From the NCBI GenBank assembly GCA_910586985.1, contig CAJUKK010000004.1:62001-126000 (forward strand): 64,000 nt of DNA. The letters run 5' to 3'. The stretch is from an uncultured Christensenellaceae bacterium. GTDB lineage: Bacteria > Bacillota > Clostridia > Christensenellales > Borkfalkiaceae. This document shows, one piece after another, positions 9,243 through 16,832 of the stretch (its first letter is position 1; each line of letters begins with the position of its first letter). Position numbers and translations under genes: made by a program. The notes beneath the pieces were generated by a model that saw nothing but the letters and a program-made list of their open reading frames with translations, did not search any database and was not told the DNA's origin.

Positions 9243-9691
9243 TAAAAGAGCATCCTCCCGCCCGCAAAGAGCATAAACGCGGCAAACGCGAACGTAACAA
9301 GACGCGGCGGAGCGATCGCAAGCAGCTTTGCGCCGAGAAAACCGCCCGCAAGTACGCCGAGGAGTGTGGGAACCAACATATCCGCCGGCACAAAACCTCC
9401 TGCAAGATAGATGATTCCGCTGAGAAGAGAGACAGGCGCAATGACGGCGATTGCCGTTGCGTGCGCGCTCCGCGGGGCGTAACCCGTTTTCTGCAAGAGC
9501 GGCACGGCAAGCATTCCGCCGCCTCCCCCGAGCAATCCGTTGATCAGCCCGACCGCCGCGCCGCCCAAAGCGGCGAAAAAGTTTTTCACGTTCATATGTA
9601 GCGCGGGAAAATGCGCGGCGATTCGCGCAAGCCGAATGTTAAAAGTTTGTGTCAAATGAAAAAAAATTTGCGTTTTTTTGTGCGTTTTCAT
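9242..9691 (-). CDS. TauE/SafE-family permease half, N-terminal partner
   Basis: Up to 149 residues. The first 32 are not membrane-like, and a second start (Met about residue 33, at 9595) gives a typical 117-residue TauE/SafE half with GLLGGGGGMLAVPLL near its N terminus. Neither candidate start has a good ribosome site, so the N terminus is uncertain. It is coupled to the following half gene by a one-base overlap. The family exports small anions or sulfur compounds. No neighbouring gene hints at the substrate. Confidence 0.75.
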   Translation of the reverse strand: MKTHKKTQIFFHLTQTFNIRLARIAAHFPALHMNVKNFFAALGGAAVGLINGLLGGGGGMLAVPLLQKTGYAPRSAHATAIAVIAPVSLLSGIIYLAGGFVPADMLVPTLLGVLAGGFLGAKLLAIAPPRLVTFAFAAFMLFAGGRMLF

Positions 9692-9701
9692 GCGGAAATG
9701 C

Positions 9702-9730
9702 TTGATTCTCTTACGGTTTTATATTAAAAT
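9702..9730 (+). promoter_or_regulatory. Promoter of the large surface protein gene
   Basis: TTGATT at 9702-9707 and TAAAAT at 9725-9730 have a 17-bp spacer, upstream of an AAAGGGTG ribosome site and the ATG at 9795. Confidence 0.6.
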
Positions 9731-9794
9731 AGATAAGTATCGTGCGCGGCTTTTGCCGTAAACGCGTACAACATCAAGAAACAAAGGGTGTTAT

Positions 9795-12700
9795 ATGTCA
9801 AAATTTTTCACAAATAAAGGCAAAAGACGCGGGGCGGCGATCGTTGCGCTCGCACTCACCGCGACGCTTTCGCTTGGGCTCTTTTCCGCCTGCACCGAGC
9901 CGAAGGAAGAGGAAAAGGAGACGCCCGCCTCCAAAGCGGATACGCAACTCATCAAAAACGGCAACTTCGAATTTTATTCCGATAACAACCAGACGGATAA
10001 AAAGGACAAGCTTAACCTTATCAACACGCCCGACAGCTGGTCGCGCTCGACGGGTACGGACGGAAACGGCAACAGCGCGCCGTCCTCCGACGTGACCTCG
10101 GGTATTATCAATACGGCGGAGTGGGATTATTTCTCCCGCACCGGCCGTGCATTTTCTTCCAAAGAGGACGCGCTCGCGCACTGGGAGGACGAAAACGTTA
10201 CCGCTTACGACCGCGTAAAATTCTACCGCGATTACGATATCAATTCGAAGGACGATTTCGAATATTACGACGATTATAAGTATACGGTCGATTACGACGA
10301 TCTGAAATACTTCTCCGGTTTCGAGACGGGCGAGGGCGACAATAAAAAAACGGTTGCGGCAACCCCCAACCCCCTCACGCACGACGGATCGGAAACGGAT
10401 ACGAGCGTACTTATGATCCACAACCGCCGTACGACGAACAGCGTTTCGGGCACGGCGCAGTACTATACCTCTTCGACGACGGTTACGCTTGCGGCGGGCA
10501 CTGCGGCGGAACTTTCCGTATGGGTCAAGACGCAGGATCTCACTTATAACTTCGACGAGGCGGACGCAACGGGCATCAACGGCGCTTACATCGGCGTGAC
10601 GCATACCGTCGGCGGTACGACGCTCGATCAGATGCAGATCAAAAACATCAACACCAAAAACGTTACCGACAACAACGGCTGGAAAGAATACACGGTTTAC
10701 GTGCGGGCAAGCACGTTTGCAACGAGTACGTTCCGTATTGTGCTCGGACTCGGATTCGGCAGCACGACGGACATGTACGAAACGGTGAACGGATTTGCCT
10801 TCTTCGACGATCTTACGTGCAATATCTTCGACGGAGCTGACTTTGAAGAAAAGACGAAAGATCTCCCCGCCGAGACGGTCTGCTCGCCTAAGACGCTTGC
10901 AAAAGACAAAAAGTTCGACGCTTCGAACAAATACGGCGACCAAACGGCGTTTGCCATCGACCTTTACAGCGGATTCGAACCGCTCGACCTCGGCGCAGGC
11001 GCAAACGTAGAGGCAGACCTCACGAAAGAAATCTACAACGGCAAAACTTACACGACCGCCGATTATCCCGGAGTCAACCTCGCAAAGAGCGGAACGAGTT
11101 TTTACGGTTATCTGCCTTTAAACGACATGAAGGCGATACCCGAATCGACCTCCCCTTATCTGAAAAAGGTGTTCGACAACGACTTTACCGACTTCCCTTT
11201 CGGCGAGAACGATAACGTCCTTATGCTCCTTTCGGACAACGGCGCGCCTTTTACCGCAAAGTCGGGCAAATTCACGCTCGAGGCGCACAAAAACAGACTT
11301 ATCTCCTTCTTTGTAAAGACGAACAAAATGAACGGATTTACGGGCGCCGGCGCGACGCTTGTCGACGGCGACAGCCGCACGAGCATCTCCTCCGTCGATA
11401 CGACGACGCTTGCCAAAGTGGACATCGAGGGCGTTAAAGAAGATATCTACGACGGTTGGGCGCAGTGTTTCTTCTTCGTTAAGAATGACACGGATGAAGA
11501 TAAGACGTTCCATCTCGAATTCACTTACGGTCCGACGAGCATCGTCGGCACGACCAAAAACGACTATATCGAAGGCTACGCGGCATTTGCGGCCTTCGAA
11601 ACGTACGAACTTTCCAACGCGGAAATGAAATATGCATCGACGGGCGACAGAGCGAAGAGCGTGACTCTGACGGGTGCGGCGGAATCGGACAGAAAGTTTG
11701 ACGATGCCATTCAGAACAACCCCTCTTCGATCGAAACGGACATCGCAACCCCCGCGAACTATTGGGGGGTAAACGGCGGCGATAAGCTCGTCGGCGGCAC
11801 GGGAGAAGACGGATTCAACAACCCTGCCGAAGGCGTTTACGCAGGACTTGTGAACGCAAGCTATAAAAACGCTTACAGCGGCAAAGATTGGCAAAATGCG
11901 CTTGTAAAGGCGCACGGCGATACGGACGATTGGTGGAACGATATTCTCGGTACGGATACCAAACAACCCCTTGTAATCGTCAACGAAAAAGAAGCGGCTT
12001 ACGGATTTATCGCGGAGAGCCGCCCCACCGTTAGCTCCTCTTCCTATCAGAGAATTTCCACCCGCGTAAAAGTTTCTCCCAACGCGATCGCGAATATCTA
12101 CCTCGTAGACGCGGACGACTTAAACAATACGCTCGTTTACGAATTGCCCGAATATACCTATTGGTACGACGACGAGGGCAATATCTGCACGAAGGATCCC
12201 GCCTCCGACGATTACAACAAAAAGACGGATATTGCTTATTACAAGCAAGCCAACGGACTGTATACGAAAAAGGACGGCGACGCAAACACGTATTACGCGA
12301 ATCTATCCGCATTCGAAAAGGACGAAACAACGGGAAATCTTTTGACAGCCTCCTCCTCGACGGCGTTCTACTACAACGAAGCGGACGGAAAATATTACGC
12401 ATACTACGACGAAGATAAAAACAGCTATTCGACGGTTGTAAACGACCTCGAAAAGACCAATCTCCGCTATCACCACACGGAAAAGCCTGCGGCGCAGATC
12501 ACCGTGGACGGCAGTAAAACAAACGGCGGTTGGGTGACGGTGTCCTTCTATATCCACACGGGCAGCAATGCGAAAAACTACCGTTTGGAAGTCTGGAGCG
12601 GCAGCCGCGACGGCGCAACCAAGAATCCTGCAGATTCTTATGTGTTCTTCGACAGCAACGTTTCCGCAAGTTCGGACAGTTCGAGTTTCAACAACCTCAC

Positions 12701-13283
12701 GAGCGAAGCCGTGAAAAAGCTCAAGGATATTCTTCCCGAAACCTCTGTAGACGAGGACGGCAAGATCCTTGATACGAACGTAGCCATCTACCACACGTTC
12801 ACTTTCTTCGATTCGAATACCTATCTCAGATATGACGAGACGACGGACGAAGACAACGCGGGCAACCCTTGGCGGTCGTACAAACAGTCGACAAAGACCG
12901 AGCAGCTCGCCTACCTCTACTTCGAAGAGCAGGTAACGGACAACGAATACGTTTACCGCAAGTTTATCGACTTTTCCGCGACCGACGTGACCGTAACGCC
13001 CGATGCGACGAACGATACGGAAGAGCCGCCCGTTGAGGACGACGCGGAAGAAGACAGCGGACTTTCGGGCAACGTACTTCTGCTCATAGCCTCCGGATCG
13101 ATGGCGTTCGTGCTCGTGCTTGTAATCGCACTCGTGTTCATTCGCAGAGCCATGAAGAAACGCGCGAAAGACAAATACGCTAAGGCGGTTGTGAAGCGCG
13201 AAAAGAAAGAAAAGGCGCCGAAACCCGCGAAAGAACCCAAACCTGTTGAACCGATCGACGAGAACGATCCTTACAACAAATAA
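9795..13283 (+). CDS. Large surface lipoprotein with C-terminal membrane anchor
   Basis: A 1162-residue extracellular protein. The N terminus is a signal peptide ending in a lipobox-like FSAC (Cys about residue 33). A long acidic, Thr/Ser/Asn-rich ectodomain follows, containing several carbohydrate-binding-like beta-sandwich stretches (by look only). A transmembrane helix lies at about 1090-1112, and the tail is strongly basic then Pro/Lys-rich, ending in DPYNK. Lipid plus helix would anchor it at both ends. No sortase motif or enzyme signature is visible. It has its own promoter and terminator. A decayed copy of its last 43 codons occurs at 14182-14312. Confidence 0.8.
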   Translation: MSKFFTNKGKRRGAAIVALALTATLSLGLFSACTEPKEEEKETPASKADTQLIKNGNFEFYSDNNQTDKKDKLNLINTPDSWSRSTGTDGNGNSAPSSDVTSGIINTAEWDYFSRTGRAFSSKEDALAHWEDENVTAYDRVKFYRDYDINSKDDFEYYDDYKYTVDYDDLKYFSGFETGEGDNKKTVAATPNPLTHDGSETDTSVLMIHNRRTTNSVSGTAQYYTSSTTVTLAAGTAAELSVWVKTQDLTYNFDEADATGINGAYIGVTHTVGGTTLDQMQIKNINTKNVTDNNGWKEYTVYVRASTFATSTFRIVLGLGFGSTTDMYETVNGFAFFDDLTCNIFDGADFEEKTKDLPAETVCSPKTLAKDKKFDASNKYGDQTAFAIDLYSGFEPLDLGAGANVEADLTKEIYNGKTYTTADYPGVNLAKSGTSFYGYLPLNDMKAIPESTSPYLKKVFDNDFTDFPFGENDNVLMLLSDNGAPFTAKSGKFTLEAHKNRLISFFVKTNKMNGFTGAGATLVDGDSRTSISSVDTTTLAKVDIEGVKEDIYDGWAQCFFFVKNDTDEDKTFHLEFTYGPTSIVGTTKNDYIEGYAAFAAFETYELSNAEMKYASTGDRAKSVTLTGAAESDRKFDDAIQNNPSSIETDIATPANYWGVNGGDKLVGGTGEDGFNNPAEGVYAGLVNASYKNAYSGKDWQNALVKAHGDTDDWWNDILGTDTKQPLVIVNEKEAAYGFIAESRPTVSSSSYQRISTRVKVSPNAIANIYLVDADDLNNTLVYELPEYTYWYDDEGNICTKDPASDDYNKKTDIAYYKQANGLYTKKDGDANTYYANLSAFEKDETTGNLLTASSSTAFYYNEADGKYYAYYDEDKNSYSTVVNDLEKTNLRYHHTEKPAAQITVDGSKTNGGWVTVSFYIHTGSNAKNYRLEVWSGSRDGATKNPADSYVFFDSNVSASSDSSSFNNLTSEAVKKLKDILPETSVDEDGKILDTNVAIYHTFTFFDSNTYLRYDETTDEDNAGNPWRSYKQSTKTEQLAYLYFEEQVTDNEYVYRKFIDFSATDVTVTPDATNDTEEPPVEDDAEEDSGLSGNVLLLIASGSMAFVLVLVIALVFIRRAMKKRAKDKYAKAVVKREKKEKAPKPAKEPKPVEPIDENDPYNK

Positions 13284-13292
13284 AAGATGAAC

Positions 13293-13326
13293 GAACCCCC
13301 GCTCGGTATAGCGAGCGGGGGTTTTA
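13293..13326 (+). terminator. Terminator of the large surface protein gene
   Basis: The GC-rich stem ACCCCCGCTCG/CGAGCGGGGGT with a short loop is followed by TTTTAT on the plus strand. Confidence 0.8.
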
Positions 13327-13338
13327 TATGTTTTTTAT

Positions 13339-13608
13339 CTACTCTTTTTTTAAAATGATCGCAAGCTCCTCCACCCGCTTAGCTATTTTAAACAGCGCAA
13401 CCTGAACGTCGTTTTCCGGCTCTTCTTCCGCCTGCTCGTTTGATTCCCAATACCCGCATGCCGAATCCGTTTCTATCTTGTTGTATTTCTTTTTATACAA
13501 GACGTCGCAGTAACTACACATTCCGCGCACTGATTTGCGAAGATGCGATTTGTTTATCAGATAATAATTACAAAAATATTTGCAATTCCCGCATTGCTTT
13601 TCCGACAT
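13339..13608 (-). CDS. Small Cys-rich protein, XRE-linked (copy A)
   Basis: An 89-residue protein with the N-terminal motif QCGNCKYF, a second cysteine pair (MCSYC, about residues 30-34) and a further Cys before GYWE, which looks like a metal-binding knuckle. The C terminus (about 62-89) is amphipathic and helical, ending in AKRVEELAIILKKE. GGAGTG precedes the ATG. It is divergent from the XRE regulator at 13715, and three dyad operators sit between them. A clear paralogue with the same layout lies at 52246-52512, also beside an XRE gene. Function unknown. Confidence 0.7.
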   Translation of the reverse strand: MSEKQCGNCKYFCNYYLINKSHLRKSVRGMCSYCDVLYKKKYNKIETDSACGYWESNEQAEEEPENDVQVALFKIAKRVEELAIILKKE

Positions 13609-13624
13609 AATAACACTCCATGGT

Positions 13625-13689
13625 ACAAGATTTCTTGTATTTTAACACAAGAAATCTTGTATGTCAAGCATTGTTACAATAATTCTTGT
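13625..13689. promoter_or_regulatory. Three dyad operators between Cys-rich gene and XRE gene
   Basis: ACAAGA-TT-TCTTGT at 13625-13638 and ACAAGA-AA-TCTTGT at 13647-13660 are perfect 6-2-6 palindromes. ACAATA-AT-TCTTGT at 13676-13689 is an imperfect third. Centres are 22 and 29 bp apart. They fill the divergent intergenic region, as expected for autoregulation by the XRE repressor at 13715. The binding assignment is an inference. Confidence 0.7.
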
Positions 13690-13714
13690 AAAATATTAGT
13701 TATGAGGTAAAAAC

Positions 13715-13942
13715 ATGTTAAACTATGGAGAATCATTAAAATATCAACGTGAACTAAAAAAATTAAGTCAAACACAGCTTGCCAAGGCGACGGGAATCAG
13801 TCAACAGAACATCAGTGCATGGGAAAACAATACTTATCTGCCGAATATTGATTTTTGCGTTCAACTTGCCGATTACTATGATATTTCGCTAGATGAATTA
13901 ATTGGTCGTCACTTCAGTAAAAACGGAAATTGTTTGGTATAA
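13715..13942 (+). CDS. XRE-family transcriptional regulator 1
   Basis: A 75-residue protein consisting almost only of a Cro/C1-type helix-turn-helix: LSQTQLAKATGISQQNISAWEN followed by PNIDFCVQLADYYDISLDEL, a classical XRE fold. It is a DNA-binding repressor by family. AT-rich codon use differs from the large genes around it. Three palindromic operators lie in its own upstream region, suggesting autoregulation and control of the divergent Cys-rich gene. A decayed homologue is found at about 15680-15862. Confidence 0.88.
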   Translation: MLNYGESLKYQRELKKLSQTQLAKATGISQQNISAWENNTYLPNIDFCVQLADYYDISLDELIGRHFSKNGNCLV

Positions 13943-13948
13943 ATTCAT

Positions 13949-14161
13949 ATGGCTTACGAAATCAGACATAGGATAAAAGCATTAAGAAAAGAATGCGGTT
14001 ACACGCAAAAGCAGTTGGCCGCCATGTTAAACAAATCGGAAACAGGACTTGCCAGCTGGGAACAAGGACTTTCCGAACCGAGCGTAACGGATATCCGTTT
14101 ACTCTGTAAAATCTTCGGCGTTTCCGCCGATTATTTGTTGGGATTGGACGATAAATCTTAA
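13949..14161 (+). CDS. XRE-family transcriptional regulator 2
   Basis: A 70-residue single-domain Cro/C1-type regulator (GYTQKQLAAMLNKSETGLASWEQ helix-turn-helix core, residues about 12-34, then the usual SADYLLGLDDK C-terminal end). It begins 6 bp after XRE 1, so both are likely made from one message. No strong ribosome site is visible in the 6-bp gap. Target unknown. The last 40 bp recur in degraded form at 15613-15650. Confidence 0.82.
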   Translation: MAYEIRHRIKALRKECGYTQKQLAAMLNKSETGLASWEQGLSEPSVTDIRLLCKIFGVSADYLLGLDDKS

Positions 14162-14181
14162 TACATTTTTTCTGCAACAAG

Positions 14182-14312
14182 GCAAACAACGTGCGAAAGA
14201 TAAATACGCCAAGGCGATCGTAAAACGCGAAAAGAAAGAAAAGGCGCCGAAACCCGTTAAAGCTCCTAAGCCCGTTGAACCGATTGACGAGAACAATCCT
14301 TACAACAAATAA
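14182..14312 (+). pseudogene. Relic of the C-terminal tail of the large surface protein
   Basis: About 130 bp match the 3' end of the surface protein gene (about 13163-13290), including the Lys-rich tail, the VEPIDEN...PYNK terminus and the stop codon. Most differences are at third codon positions (gac/gat, gct/gcc, aag/aaa). The source was therefore a once-functional paralogue rather than a fresh copy. No start or upstream body remains. Confidence 0.75.
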
Positions 14313-14354
14313 AAGGCGAATAAAACATAAAGTTGCACTTTCAAGCAATGACAG

Positions 14355-14388
14355 AAAGCTCTCGAACATATTGTTCGAGAGCTTTTAA
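14355..14388. terminator. Intrinsic terminator
   Basis: The perfect stem AAAGCTCTCGAAC/GTTCGAGAGCTTTT has a 5-base loop and a T-run on the plus strand, just after the surface-protein relic. It presumably served that lost gene. Confidence 0.7.
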
Positions 14389-14418
14389 CTATACATTAAT
14401 AGAAAGATAAATTGAAAT

Positions 14419-14757
14419 CTATTGATTGTTTTTAAGATTATCGAATGCTTCTGCATTGTTTGATATTATCATACCGACAGTTCGGCAGCCGTTTATTGCC
14501 GAACATTTGCCGCAGGTTTCACATCCTTTGCCAAGCGCACATTGTCTAATCGGGCATAAACTATTGCAAAACGGTGTTTTTACGCCGTTCATACGGCAAC
14601 CCTCGCAGTTTATCATTTCGGGAGTAATCTCCACTCCATTCATCTCTGACCAAAGTTTCGCAACTTTTTCGCGCAATGCATTATCGTTATTAAGCGTAGC
14701 AATTCTCGCATCACATTTTTCACAATCAAGTCCGCAATATGCAATAAGTTTTTTCAT
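14419..14757 (-). CDS. DUF3795 Cys-rich protein
   Basis: A 112-residue protein with the DUF3795 hallmark AYCGLDCEKCDA at the N terminus and further cysteine clusters (CEGCRMNG, CPIRQCALGKGCETCGKC). This predicts a zinc- or iron-sulfur-binding fold. The molecular function of the family is unknown. It is 24 bp downstream of, and probably co-transcribed with, the EFR1-type ferredoxin gene, which fits a redox role. Confidence 0.8.
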   Translation of the reverse strand: MKKLIAYCGLDCEKCDARIATLNNDNALREKVAKLWSEMNGVEITPEMINCEGCRMNGVKTPFCNSLCPIRQCALGKGCETCGKCSAINGCRTVGMIISNNAEAFDNLKNNQ

Positions 14758-14781
14758 AAGTGTTTTACCTCTACATTGTGA

Positions 14782-15558
14782 TTAATCGTACAAGCATTTT
14801 TCCTTGTAGTTATCAAACTTACATTGTTCATAAACATGTTTACCTAAAATCGTAATCGCTTGTGTCGGGCAATTTGCAAAACAACGATAACACATAGTAC
14901 ACTTATCGCGATAAACTATCCTGCCTTCTATTCCTATGTTCGACATTGGACATAACGAAACACATAAACCGCATTTTACGCATTTACTTTCATCCGTTCT
15001 GATTTTAATATAATAATGCTTTGTTTTTCCGCTGAAGTACAATCTCTGCCCGAACACCCCCGCAATACGGTAAAAGAAATTCAATCCTTCTTTCGGATAT
15101 TTGCCGTTCTTGATTATATCGGTAGCCAAGTCCATTTTATGTTCGGTTTCCGATATAATTTTACGGTTTTCGTCAAGTGACTTTTTCAGTAACTTAACGT
15201 CCCCTATACAATCCGGCATTTTTAGATGTAACCCGCCTAAAATTTCCGCCCCGTACTTTTTGAATAATCGTGCCGAACATCCCGCGCCGTCGCCGCTGAA
15301 CAAGCCCATAGTCGCAATTATAAATATTTTCTTGCCGCGCCATAACTCGGCATTGTTTACAATAAACTCTCTGCATATCTTCGGTAAATTAGAATAATAG
15401 ACGGGATACGCAAAAACTATTTCATTATTAGATTTTACGGCGAAAGTTGCTCCGTCGCTCTCAATCGCATAAGACTCTCCGCTACAGTCAAGTCGTTTTA
15501 ATATATATTCGACACAATATTTTGTGTTGCCGGTTCCGCTGAAATAAACGCCAATCAT
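14782..15558 (-). CDS. EFR1-family flavodoxin/ferredoxin fusion
   Basis: A 258-residue redox protein. Residues about 1-150 form a flavodoxin-like domain starting with the FMN-phosphate loop SGTGNTKY. Residues about 185-245 hold two 4Fe-4S motifs (CVKCGLCVSLCP and CTMCYRCFANCP). This order is typical of EFR1-family ferredoxins of anaerobic Firmicutes. The partner reaction is unknown. The AAGGAGG ribosome site is good. The DUF3795 gene follows in the same direction. Confidence 0.9.
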   Translation of the reverse strand: MIGVYFSGTGNTKYCVEYILKRLDCSGESYAIESDGATFAVKSNNEIVFAYPVYYSNLPKICREFIVNNAELWRGKKIFIIATMGLFSGDGAGCSARLFKKYGAEILGGLHLKMPDCIGDVKLLKKSLDENRKIISETEHKMDLATDIIKNGKYPKEGLNFFYRIAGVFGQRLYFSGKTKHYYIKIRTDESKCVKCGLCVSLCPMSNIGIEGRIVYRDKCTMCYRCFANCPTQAITILGKHVYEQCKFDNYKEKCLYD

Positions 15559-15612
15559 AATATCTTAAACCTCCTTAATTTTTTCCGATAACGCGCGCCA
15601 TAACCTCCGCAT

Positions 15613-15862
15613 TCAGGTTGTTGGGCTTGGACGATAATTCTTAATATATTTTTTTCTATGGGACAAAACGATAAACTACGACGATGATAAAATATCAACG
15701 CAAATTAAAAAATTAAGTCAACCGAAATCAGTCAAAGAGCATCAGTGCATGGGAAAACAATCATTATCTGCCAATATTGATTTTTGCGTTCAACTTGCCG
15801 ATTACTATGAAATTACGCCAGCCGAATTAATTGTCACTTTTATAAAAGCGAAAAATAGTACA
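15613..15862 (+). pseudogene. Degenerate copies of the two XRE genes, order reversed
   Basis: 15613-15655 matches the 3' end of XRE 2 (TTGTTGGGNTTGGACGATAA). About 15680-15862 matches most of XRE 1, with a deletion of roughly 20 bp in the helix-turn-helix and several frame-breaking changes. No open frame survives. The relic order (XRE 2 end, then XRE 1) is what a tandem duplication of an XRE1-XRE2 unit followed by loss of its outer parts would leave. Confidence 0.7.
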
Positions 15863-15903
15863 CGCTCGATTCTCGTTTTGCACAAAATATTTTTCTAAAA
15901 CAC

Positions 15904-15932
15904 TTGCAATTTTTTTGTATATATGCTAAAAT
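15904..15932 (+). promoter_or_regulatory. Promoter of pnuC
   Basis: TTGCAA at 15904-15909 and TAAAAT at 15927-15932 have a 17-bp spacer and a TG extension before the -10. Transcription should start near 15939, giving a leader of about 104 nt. Confidence 0.65.
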
Positions 15933-15938
15933 AAGAAA

Positions 15939-16030
15939 AACAAATAAAGTGCCACCGGGTACAAAGAATGTTACGGCATTCCGATTTGCGACGATAGGTC
16001 TTAGCAGTCGCAAACGGGGTGCCTTTTTTC
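15939..16030 (+). promoter_or_regulatory. Predicted transcription attenuator / candidate riboswitch of pnuC
   Basis: The leader ends in a long terminator hairpin whose arms are 15975-15992 (beginning GGCATTCCG) and 16007-16023 (ending GGGGTGCC), followed by TTTTTT and then the ribosome site of pnuC. The GGCA at 15975-15978 can instead pair with TGCC at 15950-15953, around a GTAC/GTTAC inner stem, which would disrupt the terminator. Two mutually exclusive folds before a vitamin transporter gene suggest ligand control. NAD-type riboswitches precede pnuC in some bacteria, but I could not match this leader to a known class. Confidence 0.6.
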
Positions 16031-16042
16031 AAAGGAGGAAAT

Positions 16043-16774
16043 ATGAACAAAGTCATACGGTTTTTCAGGAGTTTTACCCCGTTCGAATATCTGCTTTGGG
16101 GATGTTCCGTTTTGGCGATCATACTTTCCTTTTTCCTCTGCGGGAACACCGATTATCTCAATCTTGCAGGGTCGCTCGTCGGCGCAACTTCCCTGATTCT
16201 CATTGCAAGAGGACGCATTTCGGGTCAGATCCTCGGCATATTTTTTGCGGCTTTTTACGGATACGTATCCTTCACGTTCCACTATTACGGAGAGATGATC
16301 ACCTATCTCGGCATGACCGCGCCCATGGGCTTTGCAACGCTTGTAAACTGGATTAAAAACCCCTATCACGGCGAAGTTCGGGAAGTAAAGGTAAACACCC
16401 TCAAATGGCGCGATTATCTTTTGATCTCGCTTGCAACGGCGGTAGTTACGGTTGTATTTTACTTTATCCTCGATGCGCTCGGCACGAACAATCTGATCAT
16501 GAGCACCGTCTCCGTATTGACAAGTTTTGCCGCAGTCTCACTCACCCTGCGCCGAAGCCCTTACTACGCTCTGTGCTATGCCCTTAACGATATCGTTCTC
16601 ATTGTACTCTGGTCGCTTGCCGCAATGGAGAACAGCGAATATATCGCGCTTATCGTGTGCTTTTCCGTCTTCCTCGTTAACGACATTTACGGGCTTTACA
16701 GTTGGTCGAAGATGCACAAACGGCAAACAAACACGCCTCGTTCAGACTGCGAAACAAGCGAAAATCATTCATAA
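16043..16774 (+). CDS. pnuC: PnuC-family nicotinamide riboside transporter
   Basis: A 243-residue membrane protein with about seven hydrophobic segments, of the PnuC family that takes up nicotinamide riboside or related vitamin precursors. Family-like features include the YGxxSF segment in the third helix region and WxK-type motifs (LVNWIKNP, YSWSKMHK) after helices. The start at 16043 has AAAGGAGG upstream. The in-frame ATG at 16019 lies inside the terminator hairpin and is unlikely. A leader with alternative folds suggests regulation by a metabolite. Confidence 0.85.
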   Translation: MNKVIRFFRSFTPFEYLLWGCSVLAIILSFFLCGNTDYLNLAGSLVGATSLILIARGRISGQILGIFFAAFYGYVSFTFHYYGEMITYLGMTAPMGFATLVNWIKNPYHGEVREVKVNTLKWRDYLLISLATAVVTVVFYFILDALGTNNLIMSTVSVLTSFAAVSLTLRRSPYYALCYALNDIVLIVLWSLAAMENSEYIALIVCFSVFLVNDIYGLYSWSKMHKRQTNTPRSDCETSENHS

Positions 16775-16790
16775 GCAAATACCGTACGTA

Positions 16791-16832
16791 ACGATAAGGG
16801 AGAAAGCCGCGGCACTCTCTCTTATCTTTTAC
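16791..16832. terminator. Convergent terminator, pnuC / rRNA methyltransferase operon
   Basis: GATAAGGGAGA pairs with TCTCTCTTATC across a CG-rich loop, followed by TTTTAC on the plus strand. The hairpin overlaps the 3' end of the convergent methyltransferase gene. Confidence 0.6.

Noticed and set aside
9798..10943. Minus-strand frame opposite the 1162-residue surface protein
   Set aside because: Antisense shadow with Arg/Val-rich composition. The plus-strand product has clear export and anchor features.
14782..15558. EFR1-type protein as a classical NADPH-dependent FMN reductase
   Set aside because: The two C-terminal 4Fe-4S motifs and the SGTGNT loop fit the EFR1 flavodoxin/ferredoxin type better.
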